A DNA stretch of 64,000 bases from Zeimonas sp050187175 (GTDB lineage: Bacteria > Pseudomonadota > Gammaproteobacteria > Burkholderiales > Burkholderiaceae_E): positions 1 through 64,000 of the forward strand of contig JBFWXS010000004.1 in the NCBI GenBank assembly GCA_050187175.1. The letters are read 5' to 3'. Position 1 is the first letter of the stretch, and every line of letters begins with the position of its first letter. Position numbers and translations under genes: made by a program. The notes under the pieces were generated by a model, which was given only the letters and a program-made list of their open reading frames with translations, searched no databases and was not told the origin of the DNA. Shown one piece after another: positions 17,230 to 26,394 of this stretch.

Positions 17230-18633
17230 ATGACCGACGATCCGGTCCGATTGCTGGCCGCTGCGCTGGTCGTGCTCGGCTGGGGCGCGCTGTGCGCCGC
17301 CGTGGTGATCCGCGAGCGCCTGCGCCGCCGAAGCGCGGAGCGTGAAGCGGCGGGCCTGGCGCCGGCCGGCGACGGCCGTGACAAGGTGCTGGTGGCCTTC
17401 GCGAGCCAGACCGGTTTCGCCGAGCAGCTTGCATGGCAGTCGGCGCGGCTGCTGCGCGCTGCCGGGGTGCCGGTGCAGCTGTCGGCGCTGGGTCAGCTGC
17501 GCGTCGAGCAGCTCGGCGGATTCCAGCGTGCGCTGTTCGTGGTCAGTACTTACGGTGAAGGCGATCCGCCGGACAGTGCCAGCACCTTCGCGCGCCGCGT
17601 CATGAGCGGCAATACGGCGCTGAACGATCTGCGCTACGCGGTGCTGGCGCTAGGCGACCGCGCCTATGCCAATTTCTGCGGCTTCGGGAGCAGCCTCGAT
17701 CAGTGGCTGGCGCGGCAGGGCGCGCAGCCGCTGTTCGAGCGCGTGGACGTCGACAATGCCGCGGAGCCGGGGCTGCGCCATTGGCAGGAGCAGCTTGCGA
17801 ACCTCGCCGGTATCGACGTGGGCGATGCCGAAACGACCGATGACGGCTCCAGCGCGGGCTGGGGTGCGGCGCCGTTCGAGCCGTGGCGGCTGTGCGAGCG
17901 CCGGCTGCTCAATCCGGGCAGCAGCGGCGAGCCGATGTTTCACGTCGAGCTGGTGCCCGTCTCCGGGGCCGAGCTGCCGCAGTGGCAGGCCGGCGATCTG
18001 GCGCAGATCCGCGTGCCGGCCGACCCTGCGCATCCGCGCGACTACTCGATCGCATCGCTGCCGTCCGACGGCCGGCTGCATCTGCTGGTTCGCGCGCAGC
18101 GGCGGCCCGACGGCACGCCGGGCCTCGGCTCGTTCCTGCTGTGCCAGGACCTGCCCGAGGGCGGCGCGGTCGAGCTGCGGCTGCATCCGAATCGCGGCTT
18201 CCGGCTCGCCGGCAACGAGCAGCGGCGGCTGATCCTGGTCGGCAACGGCTCGGGGCTGGCCGGTTTGCGCGCGCTGCTGAAGGAGCGCGCGGCCGCCGGC
18301 GGCAGGCCGTGCTGGCTGGTGTTCGGCGAACGGCAGCAGGCGTATGACGACTTGTACGCCGACGAGGTGCAGCGCTGGCTGGACACCGGCGTGCTCGAGC
18401 GGGCCGACCGCGTGTTCTCGCGCGATCAGCCCGAACGCCTCTACGTGCAGGACTGCATAGACCGCAGCGCCGACAGGCTGCGCGAATGGGTCGCCGACGG
18501 CGCGGCGATCTACGTCTGCGGCAGCCTGCAGGGCATGGCCGGCGGCGTCGATGCGTCGCTGCGCCGGATTCTCGGCGACGAGGCCGTGGACCAGCTCCGC
18601 GACGAAGGCCGCTACCGCCGCGACGTCTATTGA
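17230..18633 (+). CDS. membrane-anchored flavodoxin/FNR-type reductase (CysJ-like)
   Basis: This diflavin reductase takes electrons from NADPH through FAD to FMN. Residues about 9-28 form an N-terminal membrane anchor; a flavodoxin domain follows (ASQTGFAEQLA, STYGEGDPPD, LGDRAYANFC), then an FAD/NADPH-binding module (RDYSIAS, GNGSGLAGLRALL, CGSLQGMA) ending in YRRDVY. At 467 aa it is shorter than CysJ because the connecting domain is reduced. As the last gene of the Fur-box operon it is the likely cytosolic electron source for the PepSY and DUF2271 proteins. Confidence 0.88.
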   Translation: MTDDPVRLLAAALVVLGWGALCAAVVIRERLRRRSAEREAAGLAPAGDGRDKVLVAFASQTGFAEQLAWQSARLLRAAGVPVQLSALGQLRVEQLGGFQRALFVVSTYGEGDPPDSASTFARRVMSGNTALNDLRYAVLALGDRAYANFCGFGSSLDQWLARQGAQPLFERVDVDNAAEPGLRHWQEQLANLAGIDVGDAETTDDGSSAGWGAAPFEPWRLCERRLLNPGSSGEPMFHVELVPVSGAELPQWQAGDLAQIRVPADPAHPRDYSIASLPSDGRLHLLVRAQRRPDGTPGLGSFLLCQDLPEGGAVELRLHPNRGFRLAGNEQRRLILVGNGSGLAGLRALLKERAAAGGRPCWLVFGERQQAYDDLYADEVQRWLDTGVLERADRVFSRDQPERLYVQDCIDRSADRLREWVADGAAIYVCGSLQGMAGGVDASLRRILGDEAVDQLRDEGRYRRDVY

Positions 18634-18678
18634 TTCGAGGGGGCGGTGCCCCCGACGCCGTTCACCGCGCGCGGCAGC

Positions 18679-19497
18679 TCACTCGTCGACGAACAGATCC
18701 AGGTCCGGCTCTATGCCGGGCGTCACCGCGTAGCCGCTGAAATCGGTGCATCCGTTCGCGCGCAGCACCTGCTCGTCGAGGAAGCACTGGCCCGACAGCT
18801 TGCGGCTGTCCTGCGTGAGGATCCAGTAGGCCGCGTCGGCCATGATCTCCGGCGTGCGCGCGCGTTCGGCGCGGTCCTGCGCGGCGATGCGCAGCGCGGA
18901 AGTGCCGATCAGCGTGCGCGGCCACAGCGCATTCGCGGCGAGGCCCCGCGCGCGGAACTCTTCGGCGATGCCCAGCGTGAGCAGCGTCATGCCGTACTTC
19001 GACAGCGTGTAGGCAGGGTGCCGTCCGAGCCAGTCGGGCGCCAGGTTCAGCGGCGGCGACAGGCTCAGCACGTGCGGGTTGGACGCCTTCAGCAGATGCG
19101 GCAGGCAGGCCTGATTGCAGACGAAGCTGCCGCGCACATTGACGTCCATCATCAGGTCATAGCGCTTGACCGGCGTCTCGAGCACACCGAACGGATGGAT
19201 CGCGCTGGCATTGTTGATCAGGATGTCGATCCCGCCGAAGCGGCGCACGGCCTGCTCCACCGCGGCCTGCACCTGCGCTTCGTCGCGGACGTCGACGACC
19301 AGCGGCAGCGCCTGGCCGCCGGCGGCCTCGATCTCCTCGGCGGCGCTGTGAATGGTGCCGGGCAGCCGCGGGTCGGGCTCCGAGGTCTTGGCGGCGACGA
19401 CGATTCGCGCTCCGTCGCGCGCCGCGCGCATCGCGATGGCCTTGCCTATGCCGCGGCTGGCGCCGGTGATGAACAGCGTCTTGTCTTTCAGGTTCAT
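18679..19497 (-). CDS. SDR-family oxidoreductase (HSDL2-like)
   Basis: This short-chain dehydrogenase of 272 aa resembles the hydroxysteroid-dehydrogenase-like 2 group. It has the cofactor motif TGASRGIG, the NNAS variant of NNAG, and Tyr-Lys in YTLSK. The serine of the catalytic set would be in the LSLSPP segment. The C-terminal part (LDEQVLRANG) is typical of this subgroup. Substrate is unknown; members are often placed in fatty-acid or peroxisomal-type metabolism. It runs convergent to the flavin operon, with 45 bases between stops. Confidence 0.87.
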   Translation of the reverse strand: MNLKDKTLFITGASRGIGKAIAMRAARDGARIVVAAKTSEPDPRLPGTIHSAAEEIEAAGGQALPLVVDVRDEAQVQAAVEQAVRRFGGIDILINNASAIHPFGVLETPVKRYDLMMDVNVRGSFVCNQACLPHLLKASNPHVLSLSPPLNLAPDWLGRHPAYTLSKYGMTLLTLGIAEEFRARGLAANALWPRTLIGTSALRIAAQDRAERARTPEIMADAAYWILTQDSRKLSGQCFLDEQVLRANGCTDFSGYAVTPGIEPDLDLFVDE

Positions 19498-19605
19498 GGC
19501 AGGCGGCTCCGGGAGGCGGCCCAGGGGGCGGTTCGCAGATGACGCAGATGATAGTGGATCGCCGACGCTCCGGAAGGCGATCGGACCGCGCAAGCCGCTG
19601 CAGCG

Positions 19606-20844
19606 CTATTCGGCGCGCAGAGCATCGCCGTAGACGGCGTCCGGCCACTGCTGCTTCAGGTACAGCCACGCGACCAGGCCGACGCCCAGCATCGCCAGCG
19701 AGGTGGCGGCGAGCGCGACGGTCGAATGCATGACCATGGGTGCGATGACGCCGGCGACCAGGCCGTTCGCCACGCTGCCGACCACCGCCTGCAGCGACGA
19801 TGCGAGGCCGCGCCGCTCGGGGAACAGGTCCAGCACCATCAGCGTCACCACCGGCACGTTCAGCGCCCAGCCGAACGCGAACAGGCCCAGCGGGATCAGC
19901 GCCCAGCTGACGTGCGCGGGAAACAGCAGATTGGCGATGAGGTTGGCCGTGGCGGTCACGAACATGACGACGAAGCCGTGGCGCACCTGGTGGCGCGGCT
20001 TGATGCGCCCCGCCAGCCGGCCGCTGACCAGCGCGCCGCCCATGATGCCGCCGATGGTGATCACGAAGAACCAGAAGAACTCGGTGGGGCCGAGCCCCAG
20101 ATGCGTGCCGAGGAACTCGGGCGCGGCCAGCACGTACAGGAACATGCCATTGAAGGGCACGCCGCTGGCCAGCGCCAGCAGCAGGAAGCGCGGGTTCGAG
20201 CACAGCTCCATGTAGCCGCGCATCAGATGGCGCGCGTGGAACGGTTGCCGCTGGCTGGGGTGAAGCGTCTCCGGCAGGTAGCGCCAGCTGCCCAGCCACA
20301 GCAGTACGCCCACCAGCGTCAGGAACCAGAAGATGCCGTGCCAGTCGACGTGCACGAACAGCCAGCCGCCGATGATGGGCGCCAGCGCCGGCGCGACGCC
20401 GAAGTAGATCGTGACCTGCGACATCACGCGCTGCGCGTCGGCGGGCGGGAACATGTCGCGGATGACGGCGCGCGAGACGACGATGCCGGCGCCGGTCGAC
20501 AGTCCCTGCAGCGCGCGGAAGAACACCAGCCAGCCTATGGTGGGCGCCAGCGCGCAGCCGATCGAGGCCAGCGTGAACATGCCCACGCCGGCCAGCACCA
20601 CGGGCCGGCGGCCGAAGCTGTCGGCCAGCGCGCCGTGGAACAGGTTCATGAACGCGAAGCCGAACAGATAGGCCGACAGCGTCTGCTGCATCTCGACCGG
20701 CGTCGCGCCCAGCGACCTGGCGATGCCGGAGAAGGCAGGGATGTAGGTGTCGATCGAGAACGGCCCCAGCATGCCTAGCGCGGCCAGCAGCACGGCGAGC
20801 GCCCAGCGGGGCCCGGTCCAGATCTTGGCGGCGTCGGGGTTCAT
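19606..20844 (-). CDS. Bcr/CflA-family multidrug efflux MFS transporter
   Basis: This 412-aa, 12-helix major-facilitator protein belongs to the drug-proton antiporter group with Bcr and CmlA. It has an N-terminal FSIDTYIPAF segment characteristic of the family, motif A (ADSFGRRPV) between helices 2 and 3, and the SRAVIRDMF block in the first half. It likely exports small toxic molecules by proton exchange. It is transcribed toward the SDR gene, 108 bases away. Confidence 0.92.
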   Translation of the reverse strand: MNPDAAKIWTGPRWALAVLLAALGMLGPFSIDTYIPAFSGIARSLGATPVEMQQTLSAYLFGFAFMNLFHGALADSFGRRPVVLAGVGMFTLASIGCALAPTIGWLVFFRALQGLSTGAGIVVSRAVIRDMFPPADAQRVMSQVTIYFGVAPALAPIIGGWLFVHVDWHGIFWFLTLVGVLLWLGSWRYLPETLHPSQRQPFHARHLMRGYMELCSNPRFLLLALASGVPFNGMFLYVLAAPEFLGTHLGLGPTEFFWFFVITIGGIMGGALVSGRLAGRIKPRHQVRHGFVVMFVTATANLIANLLFPAHVSWALIPLGLFAFGWALNVPVVTLMVLDLFPERRGLASSLQAVVGSVANGLVAGVIAPMVMHSTVALAATSLAMLGVGLVAWLYLKQQWPDAVYGDALRAE

Positions 20845-20892
20845 GGTGTTCGTTCTTCGATCGGCGGGATCAATGGCGGACGGAGTGCAACG

Positions 20893-20919
20893 AAAAGGCC
20901 CGGGCGTGGGCCCGGGCCT
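20893..20919 (-). terminator. intrinsic terminator downstream of rplY
   Basis: AGGCCCGGG (20896-20904) pairs perfectly with CCCGGGCCT (20911-20919) around a 6-base loop. On the minus strand the stem is followed by TTTTCG. It lies about 95 bases past the rplY stop and ahead of the efflux gene. Confidence 0.75.
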
Positions 20920-21012
20920 GGGAGGGGTGCGCTGCCGGTGAGCCGCGCCGCCAGGACGAACCGGGCCGGCGCGCAGACCGATCGGACCGCCGTGCGACGG
21001 CGGCCCGTGCCG

Positions 21013-21633
21013 TCATTTCTTCGCGGCAGGCGCAGGTGCGGCGGCGGCGGCCGGCGCGGGCTCTTCCTCGGCCGCGCCCGGCACCGTGACGGTGACGACG
21101 ACCGGATTCTCGCCGCCATGCAGGATCGGCGTGACGCCGTTCGGGAACTGGATGTCGTTGACGTGCACCGTCTTGCCGACTTCGAGGTTGGCCAGATCGA
21201 CCTCGATGAAGCTGGGCAGATCGTCCGGCAGGCAGCTCACCTCGATGTCATTGACCACGTGGCCGATGATCGCCGACGCCAGCTTGACCGCGGGCGACAC
21301 TTCCTGGTTGACGAAGTGCAGCGGCACGCGGATCGTGATCTTCTCGTCAGCGGCGATGCGCTGGAAGTCGATGTGCATGACCTGCGGCTTGTACGGGTGC
21401 CATTGCACGTCGCGCAGCAGCACGCGCTCGCTCTTGCCGTCGAGTTCCATGTCGAGGATCGACGAATGGAACGCTTCGACGCGCAGCGCGTGATACAGCG
21501 GATTGTGCTCGATCGAGACCGGTGTGGTATCGACCTTGCCGCCGTAGACGATACCCGGCACCTGGCCGGCGCGACGCAGGCGGCGGCTCGCACCCGAACC
21601 CTGCTGTTTACGAGTCGTGGCAACGACTTTCAT
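21013..21633 (-). CDS. rplY: 50S ribosomal protein L25 (Ctc form)
   Basis: L25 binds 5S rRNA in the large subunit. The 206-aa protein is the long Ctc form: an N-terminal 5S-binding domain (residues about 1-95, with RRAGQVPGIVYGG), a C-terminal beta domain and an Ala/Pro-rich tail ending in KK. Start at 21633 is preceded by GAAAGGAAG. It follows prs on the same strand, as in related genomes, but pth, the usual next gene, is about 15 kb away. Confidence 0.97.
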   Translation of the reverse strand: MKVVATTRKQQGSGASRRLRRAGQVPGIVYGGKVDTTPVSIEHNPLYHALRVEAFHSSILDMELDGKSERVLLRDVQWHPYKPQVMHIDFQRIAADEKITIRVPLHFVNQEVSPAVKLASAIIGHVVNDIEVSCLPDDLPSFIEVDLANLEVGKTVHVNDIQFPNGVTPILHGGENPVVVTVTVPGAAEEEPAPAAAAAPAPAAKK

Positions 21634-21754
21634 GTTGACTTCCTTTCAAGACCCCGGGTCCGCGACCAGATTGCCGGGGGGTGGATGAACGCCCGGACCG
21701 ACGGCCCGGACACCGATGAAAAAGTTTGCGCGCCTCGGTCGACGGACGGCGGCC

Positions 21755-22738
21755 TCAGTCGACGAACAGCGACGAGACCGAGTCGGCCCGGCTGATCCGC
21801 AGGATGGTCTCGGCCAGCAGCTGGCCGCAGGACAGCACGCGGATCTTCTCGCAGGCCTGCGCTTCGGCCGACAGCGGGATCGTGTCGGTGACGATCAGCT
21901 CGTCGAGCGCCGGATCGGCGATCCGCGCGACGGCGCTGCCCGACAGCACGGCGTGCGTACAGTAGGCATGCACGCGCTTGGCGCCGTGTTCCTTCAGCGC
22001 GGCGGCGGCCTTCACCAGCGTGTTCGCGGTGTCGACCATGTCGTCCATGATGACGCAGGTGCGGCCCTCGACGTCGCCGATGATGTTCATGACCTCGGCC
22101 ACATTGGCCTTGGGCCGGCGCTTGTCGATGATCGCCAGGTCGGAGTCGAGCCGCTTGGCCAGCGCGCGCGCGCGCACGACGCCGCCGACGTCGGGCGAGA
22201 CCACCAGCAGGTTCTCGAACTGCTGCTTGTGGACGTCGGCCAGCAGCAGCGGCGCGGCGTAGATGTTGTCGACCGGAATGTCGAAGAAGCCCTGGATCTG
22301 ATCGGCGTGCAGGTCCATCGTCAGCACGCGGTCGACGCCGGCCGTCTCGAGCATGTTGGCCACCACCTTGGCGCTGATCGCGACGCGCATCGAGCGCACG
22401 CGGCGATCCTGCCGGGCATAGCCGAAATACGGCAGCGCGGCGGTGATGCGGCCGGCCGACGCGCGCTTCAGCGCATCGACCATGATCATCACTTCCATCA
22501 GCGTGTCATTGGCCGGCGCGCAGGTCGGCTGCACGACGAAGACGTCCTTGCCGCGGACGTTCTCGAGCAGCTCCACCATGACCTCGCCATCGGAGAAGCG
22601 GCCGACGGTCGCTTTGCCGAGGTTCATGTTCATGTGGCGCGCGACATCGGCCGCCAACTTCGGGTTGGCGTTGCCGGTGAAGATCATCAGCCCGTCGGGA
22701 TTGGCGGCCCCCGAGTGGCGGCGGTAGCCCTGCAGCAT
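21755..22738 (-). CDS. prs: ribose-phosphate pyrophosphokinase
   Basis: Prs makes PRPP from ribose 5-phosphate and ATP, feeding purine, pyrimidine, NAD and His synthesis (including HisG in this window). Conserved blocks are GRFSDGEVMVELLENVRGKD (start of the flexible loop), PYFGYARQDR, the Mg-binding MDLHADQIQGFFD, VSPDVGGVVRA and the PRPP-loop VIMDDMVDTANT. The start is uncertain: ATG 22738 follows a GAGAG site and gives 327 aa, while ATG 22687 gives 310 aa, closer to the usual 315. An earlier ATG at 22789 would lie inside the tRNA gene and is rejected. Confidence 0.95.
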   Translation of the reverse strand: MLQGYRRHSGAANPDGLMIFTGNANPKLAADVARHMNMNLGKATVGRFSDGEVMVELLENVRGKDVFVVQPTCAPANDTLMEVMIMVDALKRASAGRITAALPYFGYARQDRRVRSMRVAISAKVVANMLETAGVDRVLTMDLHADQIQGFFDIPVDNIYAAPLLLADVHKQQFENLLVVSPDVGGVVRARALAKRLDSDLAIIDKRRPKANVAEVMNIIGDVEGRTCVIMDDMVDTANTLVKAAAALKEHGAKRVHAYCTHAVLSGSAVARIADPALDELIVTDTIPLSAEAQACEKIRVLSCGQLLAETILRISRADSVSSLFVD

Positions 22739-22757
22739 GCGGCTCTCGGCTGGAAGG

Positions 22758-22834
22758 TGGCTGGGGAGGAAGGATTCGAACCTTCGCATGCCGGAATCAA
22801 AATCCGGTGCCTTAACCAGCTTGGCGACTCCCCA
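22758..22834 (-). tRNA. tRNA-Gln (anticodon UUG)
   Basis: The minus strand folds as a 77-nt tRNA with encoded CCA. The acceptor stem is TGGGGAG with CTCCCCA, the anticodon stem CCGGA/TCCGG encloses loop TTTTGAT (anticodon TTG), and the T arm contains GGTTCGAATCC. It lies between ispE and prs on the same strand, the standard betaproteobacterial position, so it is probably processed from the ispE-prs transcript. Confidence 0.97.
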
Positions 22835-22843
22835 GTGGTGAGA

Positions 22844-23749
22844 TCAGCGGGCAAACGCCCATTCGCATAACGGATGGCGCTGCAGCGACTGGACGGTATG
22901 AACCGAGCCATTCGGCGCCGACCCGCCTGATCGCCGCTCGAACCGTTGCCGGATCGCCTCGGCGACCGTTTCGTCGGGAGCGGGGCAGAAGAGACAGGCC
23001 CCCGAACCGGTCATCCGCGCCAGGCTTGCATCGACGCCGGCCGATTCAGCCGAGCGTTTCAGCGCTGCCAGCGCTTCGGCGACGAGCGGCCAGGCCGCGC
23101 ATACCACCGGTTCGAGATCGTTCTTCCCGCGGTAGACGAAAAGTCTTTGCGAAAGACCGTCGATTTTGAAGGGTTTGGTATTTCTTGTCAATTCGGGGGC
23201 GGCGAACACGGCGGCGGTGGGCACCTGGACCGGCGGGGCCACCAGCACGTGCCAGCCGGCCTCGGCCGGCAGCTCGACCAGCCGTTCGCCGACGCCGGTG
23301 GCGTAGGCGCGCCGCCCGAACACGAACACCGGCACGTCGGCCCCCAGCCGCAGCGCCAGCGACATCAGCGCCTCGCGGCTCAGGTGCAGCTGCCACAGGC
23401 GGTTCAGGCCGAGCAGCACGGTCGCGGCGTCCGAGCTGCCGCCGCCCAGGCCGCCGCCCATGGGGATGCGCTTGTCGACCGCGATCTCGACGCCCAGCCG
23501 GCAGCCGGTGTGCTCGGCCAGCAGCCGCGCGGCGCGCACCGTCAGGTCCTGCTCCGGCGGTACGCCGGGCAGCGGCGTGCGCAGCAGGATCCGGCCGTCG
23601 TCGCGCCGCTTCAGGTCGATCCGGTCGCCCAGGTCGATCAGCTCGAACACGGTCTCCAGCAGGTGGTAGCCGTCGGGCCGGCGGCCGGTGACGTGCAGGA
23701 ACAGGTTCAGCTTGGCGGGGGCGGGTAGCTGGCGCAGCTCGTCGATCAT
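22844..23749 (-). CDS. ispE: 4-diphosphocytidyl-2-C-methyl-D-erythritol kinase
   Basis: IspE phosphorylates CDP-methylerythritol in the MEP isoprenoid pathway. The 301-aa GHMP kinase has the substrate-binding start PAPAKLNLFLHVTGRRPDGYH, the ATP-binding loop PMGGGLGGGSSDAATVL and the late motif MTGSGACLF. Its ATG at 23749 overlaps the lolB stop (ATGA), so translation is coupled. The tRNA-Gln gene begins 9 bases after its stop. Confidence 0.96.
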   Translation of the reverse strand: MIDELRQLPAPAKLNLFLHVTGRRPDGYHLLETVFELIDLGDRIDLKRRDDGRILLRTPLPGVPPEQDLTVRAARLLAEHTGCRLGVEIAVDKRIPMGGGLGGGSSDAATVLLGLNRLWQLHLSREALMSLALRLGADVPVFVFGRRAYATGVGERLVELPAEAGWHVLVAPPVQVPTAAVFAAPELTRNTKPFKIDGLSQRLFVYRGKNDLEPVVCAAWPLVAEALAALKRSAESAGVDASLARMTGSGACLFCPAPDETVAEAIRQRFERRSGGSAPNGSVHTVQSLQRHPLCEWAFAR

Positions 23750-24402
23750 CGGGGGCCGCAGCAGGTGGCCGGCGGTGTCTGCGCGGGCGGAGCGGTGGTG
23801 GTGGCGGCGGCGGATCCTCCGCTCACCGAGTCCACTACCAGCCTCAGGTTCAGCCGCCGCCCGGCGGCGCTCGCATCGTTCTCGTCCGCGGGCCACGACA
23901 GCGCCAGCCGCGCCGGCCGTGCGTCGTCGCGCCAGGCTTCGACGCGGATCGCCCAGCCGCCGTCGCGGGCCGCCAGCACACGCGGCCCGTCGAATTCGGT
24001 CGGCGTCGCGAAGCGGCCGTCCAGCCAGCGCGGCAGATCGCCGACCGGCACGCGCCAGCCGAACACCTGCTCGGTCAGCGCCTCGGCGGACTCGGCCTCG
24101 AACTGCTTGCCGTCGGAGGTGCTGAGCTGCGCGCGGCCCTGGTCCAGCTGCAGCTGCGCCATGGTCTGGCCCAGTGGGGACGACAGTTCGAGCCGCGAAC
24201 GCGTGCCCAGCGCCTGCAGCAGGAAGCGGCCGCTGGAGCGTTCGTCGGGGGCGTCGGCGCTGCGAACGGTGACGGAGAAGCGTCCGGTCCATTGCGCCGC
24301 GCCGTCGGGGTCGGGTGCCGGCGGCGGCGCCGCGCAGCCGGCCAGCGCCAGCATCGCCAGCGCCGGCAGGGCCAGCGCGGTCAGCCGCCGGCGCAGGTTC
24401 AT
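23746..24402 (-). CDS. lolB: outer-membrane lipoprotein insertion protein LolB
   Basis: LolB accepts lipoproteins from LolA and inserts them into the inner leaflet of the outer membrane. The 218-aa product has a signal peptide with lipobox LAGC (Cys23) and the LolB core: WTGRFSVTV, the SPLGQTMAQL strand and the GWRVPVGDLPRWLDGR block. The C-terminal 20 residues are Ala/Thr/Pro-rich and run into the ispE overlap. Its start overlaps the upstream TPR gene stop by 4 bases. Confidence 0.9.
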   Translation of the reverse strand: MNLRRRLTALALPALAMLALAGCAAPPPAPDPDGAAQWTGRFSVTVRSADAPDERSSGRFLLQALGTRSRLELSSPLGQTMAQLQLDQGRAQLSTSDGKQFEAESAEALTEQVFGWRVPVGDLPRWLDGRFATPTEFDGPRVLAARDGGWAIRVEAWRDDARPARLALSWPADENDASAAGRRLNLRLVVDSVSGGSAAATTTAPPAQTPPATCCGPR

Positions 24403-26321
24403 AGCGCGACGTTGAGCCGGGCCAGCGTTTCCTTCAGCACCGCATTGGCCGGATCGCGCTGCCGCGCTTCCAGCCAGCGCTGGCGGGCTTCGTCGGTGCG
24501 ACCCGCATGCCACAGCACTTCGCCGAGGTGCGCGGCGATCTCGGCTTCGGGCTGCTGCTGGTACGCCTTCTCCAGGTACTCGATGGCGCGCTGGTAGTCG
24601 CCGCGCCGGTACAGCACCCAGCCCATGCTGTCGAGGATGTGCGCGTCGGACGGCGACAGCTCGAGCGCCTTCTCGATCAGCTGCTGCGCCTCGTCGAGGC
24701 GGATGTTGCGGTCGGCCAGCGTGTAGCCGAGCGCGTTATAGGCGTGCGCGTAGTCCGGCCGCAGCTCGATCAGCTTGCGCAGGCCGGTCTCCATCACGTC
24801 GAGCTTGCCGAGCCGCTCGGCGGCCATCGCGTGGTCGTACAGCAGCTCGGCGTTCTCGGGCATGCTTTGCAGCCCTTGCGACAGCACCTCGAAGGCTTCG
24901 TCGTCACGCTTGGCCTCGCGCAGCACCTGCGCCTCGGCCGAGGTCAGCTGCGCGCGCTCGCGCGTGCGGCTGACGCTGGTACTGCGCAGCAGCTCGCGCG
25001 CCTGATCGACCTGGCCGAGCTTGCCCATCAGCACCGCGCGCCGCAGCAGCGCCGGCATGAACTGCTCGCCGCGGCGCACCTGCGCGTACCAGTCGAGCGC
25101 TTCGCTGCCGCGGCCGGTGTCTTCGGCGATCTGGCCCAGGAACAGATAGGCGGGATTGTTGTCGCGCTGCACGTGAGCCGGCAGCGCGAGGTAGCGGCGC
25201 AGGTAGTCCTGGGCCACGCTCAGCTGCTTGGTCTGGTAGGCCAGCTGCGCCATCGAGAACAGGATGGCCGGGCTGTCGGGCTCCTGCTCGAGCGCGGCCT
25301 CGAACTGCGCGCGCGCGTCGTCGGGACGATCGGCGGCCGCGAGCAGGCGGGCCAGCGTGAAGCGCGCCTCGAGCGCCTTGGGCTGCCGGCGGACGAAGGA
25401 CTGCAGCTGCGCGATCGCCTTGGGCGCTCCGTCCTTGGTCTGCGCTGCGTACTGCGCGGCGGCGATCGCCGCCTGCTCGTTGCGCGGCTCCAGCTTCAGC
25501 GCGGCGTCGGCTTCGCTCAGGGCCAGCTCCGGCTTGTCGGCCAGTTGGGCGATTGCCGCGACGGCGAGCCGCGCGGCCGCCACCTGGCGGTCGGGCGCTG
25601 CCAGCCGCTGCACCGCGTCCAGCGCCGGGCCGCGATCGGGGCTGCGGCTGAGCGCGCGCTGAACGTAGTTGTAAGCGTCCGGCAGCTGCTTGTCGGCGCG
25701 CGCGCGTTCGAGGCGCTTGGCCAGCAAAGGTTCGGCTTCGTCGAGCCGGCCGGTGGTCAGCCACAGCGCTTCCAGCGTCTGCGTCGCCATCGGCGAATCG
25801 GGCGACAGCTCATGCCACAGCTGCGCGGCGGCGAGCGCGGGCTGCAGCGCGCGGCTGCCCAGCGCGAGCTCGGCGGCGCGGCGCGCCAGCCGCGGATCGC
25901 GCGTCTCGCGCGCCATCGACAGGTAGGTGGCCGACGCGTCGTTGATCTGGCCGCGCTGCGCGGCGATCTCCGCGGCCAGCAGCTGGAACAGCAGCTTCTG
26001 GCTCAGCTCCACCTGCGGGATGTTCTCGCCGGCCGGCGATCCGCCGGCGTGCTCGTCGGCTTCGGCGGCTTCATCGGCGGCGGCCTGGTCGCTGGCGTTC
26101 GCGCCGCTGCCGTCACGGCGCTCGGAGTCGCCGGGCGCGGCCTGCGCGCTGCGCTCGCTGGGGCTCGCGCCGCTTGCGGCGGCGCTGCCGTCGCGGGAAG
26201 CAGACGCGGCACCGCCCAGGCCGGCGCCGTCCGGGCCGGCGCAGGCGCCGCCGAGCAGCGCGGCGAGCAAGGCGGCGAGCGCCGCCGAGTGGCGAACGGA
26301 GAAGGTGCGGCGCGCGATCAT
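24399..26321 (-). CDS. TPR-repeat protein, probable lipoprotein
   Basis: This 640-aa protein is made of tetratricopeptide repeats from about residue 110 to the end, with the clearest units in the last 150 residues (AYNALGYTLADR, ILDSMGWVLYRRGDYQRAIEYLEKAY). It has a hydrophobic signal segment followed by LLGGAC, a probable lipobox, then about 75 Ala/Ser/Gly/Asp-rich residues. Related proteins precede lolB and ispE in other betaproteobacteria and are presumed envelope scaffolds. The exact role is not known. Confidence 0.88.
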   Translation of the reverse strand: MIARRTFSVRHSAALAALLAALLGGACAGPDGAGLGGAASASRDGSAAASGASPSERSAQAAPGDSERRDGSGANASDQAAADEAAEADEHAGGSPAGENIPQVELSQKLLFQLLAAEIAAQRGQINDASATYLSMARETRDPRLARRAAELALGSRALQPALAAAQLWHELSPDSPMATQTLEALWLTTGRLDEAEPLLAKRLERARADKQLPDAYNYVQRALSRSPDRGPALDAVQRLAAPDRQVAAARLAVAAIAQLADKPELALSEADAALKLEPRNEQAAIAAAQYAAQTKDGAPKAIAQLQSFVRRQPKALEARFTLARLLAAADRPDDARAQFEAALEQEPDSPAILFSMAQLAYQTKQLSVAQDYLRRYLALPAHVQRDNNPAYLFLGQIAEDTGRGSEALDWYAQVRRGEQFMPALLRRAVLMGKLGQVDQARELLRSTSVSRTRERAQLTSAEAQVLREAKRDDEAFEVLSQGLQSMPENAELLYDHAMAAERLGKLDVMETGLRKLIELRPDYAHAYNALGYTLADRNIRLDEAQQLIEKALELSPSDAHILDSMGWVLYRRGDYQRAIEYLEKAYQQQPEAEIAAHLGEVLWHAGRTDEARQRWLEARQRDPANAVLKETLARLNVAL

Positions 26322-26394
26322 GAATCGATAGTAGGTTCAATTAGACTGTGCGACAAGGTTAACCGACCTGCCGCCGAAAGGTCCGCCGCCATCC

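Noticed and set aside
22739..22789. Upstream extension of prs to an ATG at 22789
   Set aside because: It would start inside the tRNA-Gln gene and adds sequence not found in PRPP synthetases.
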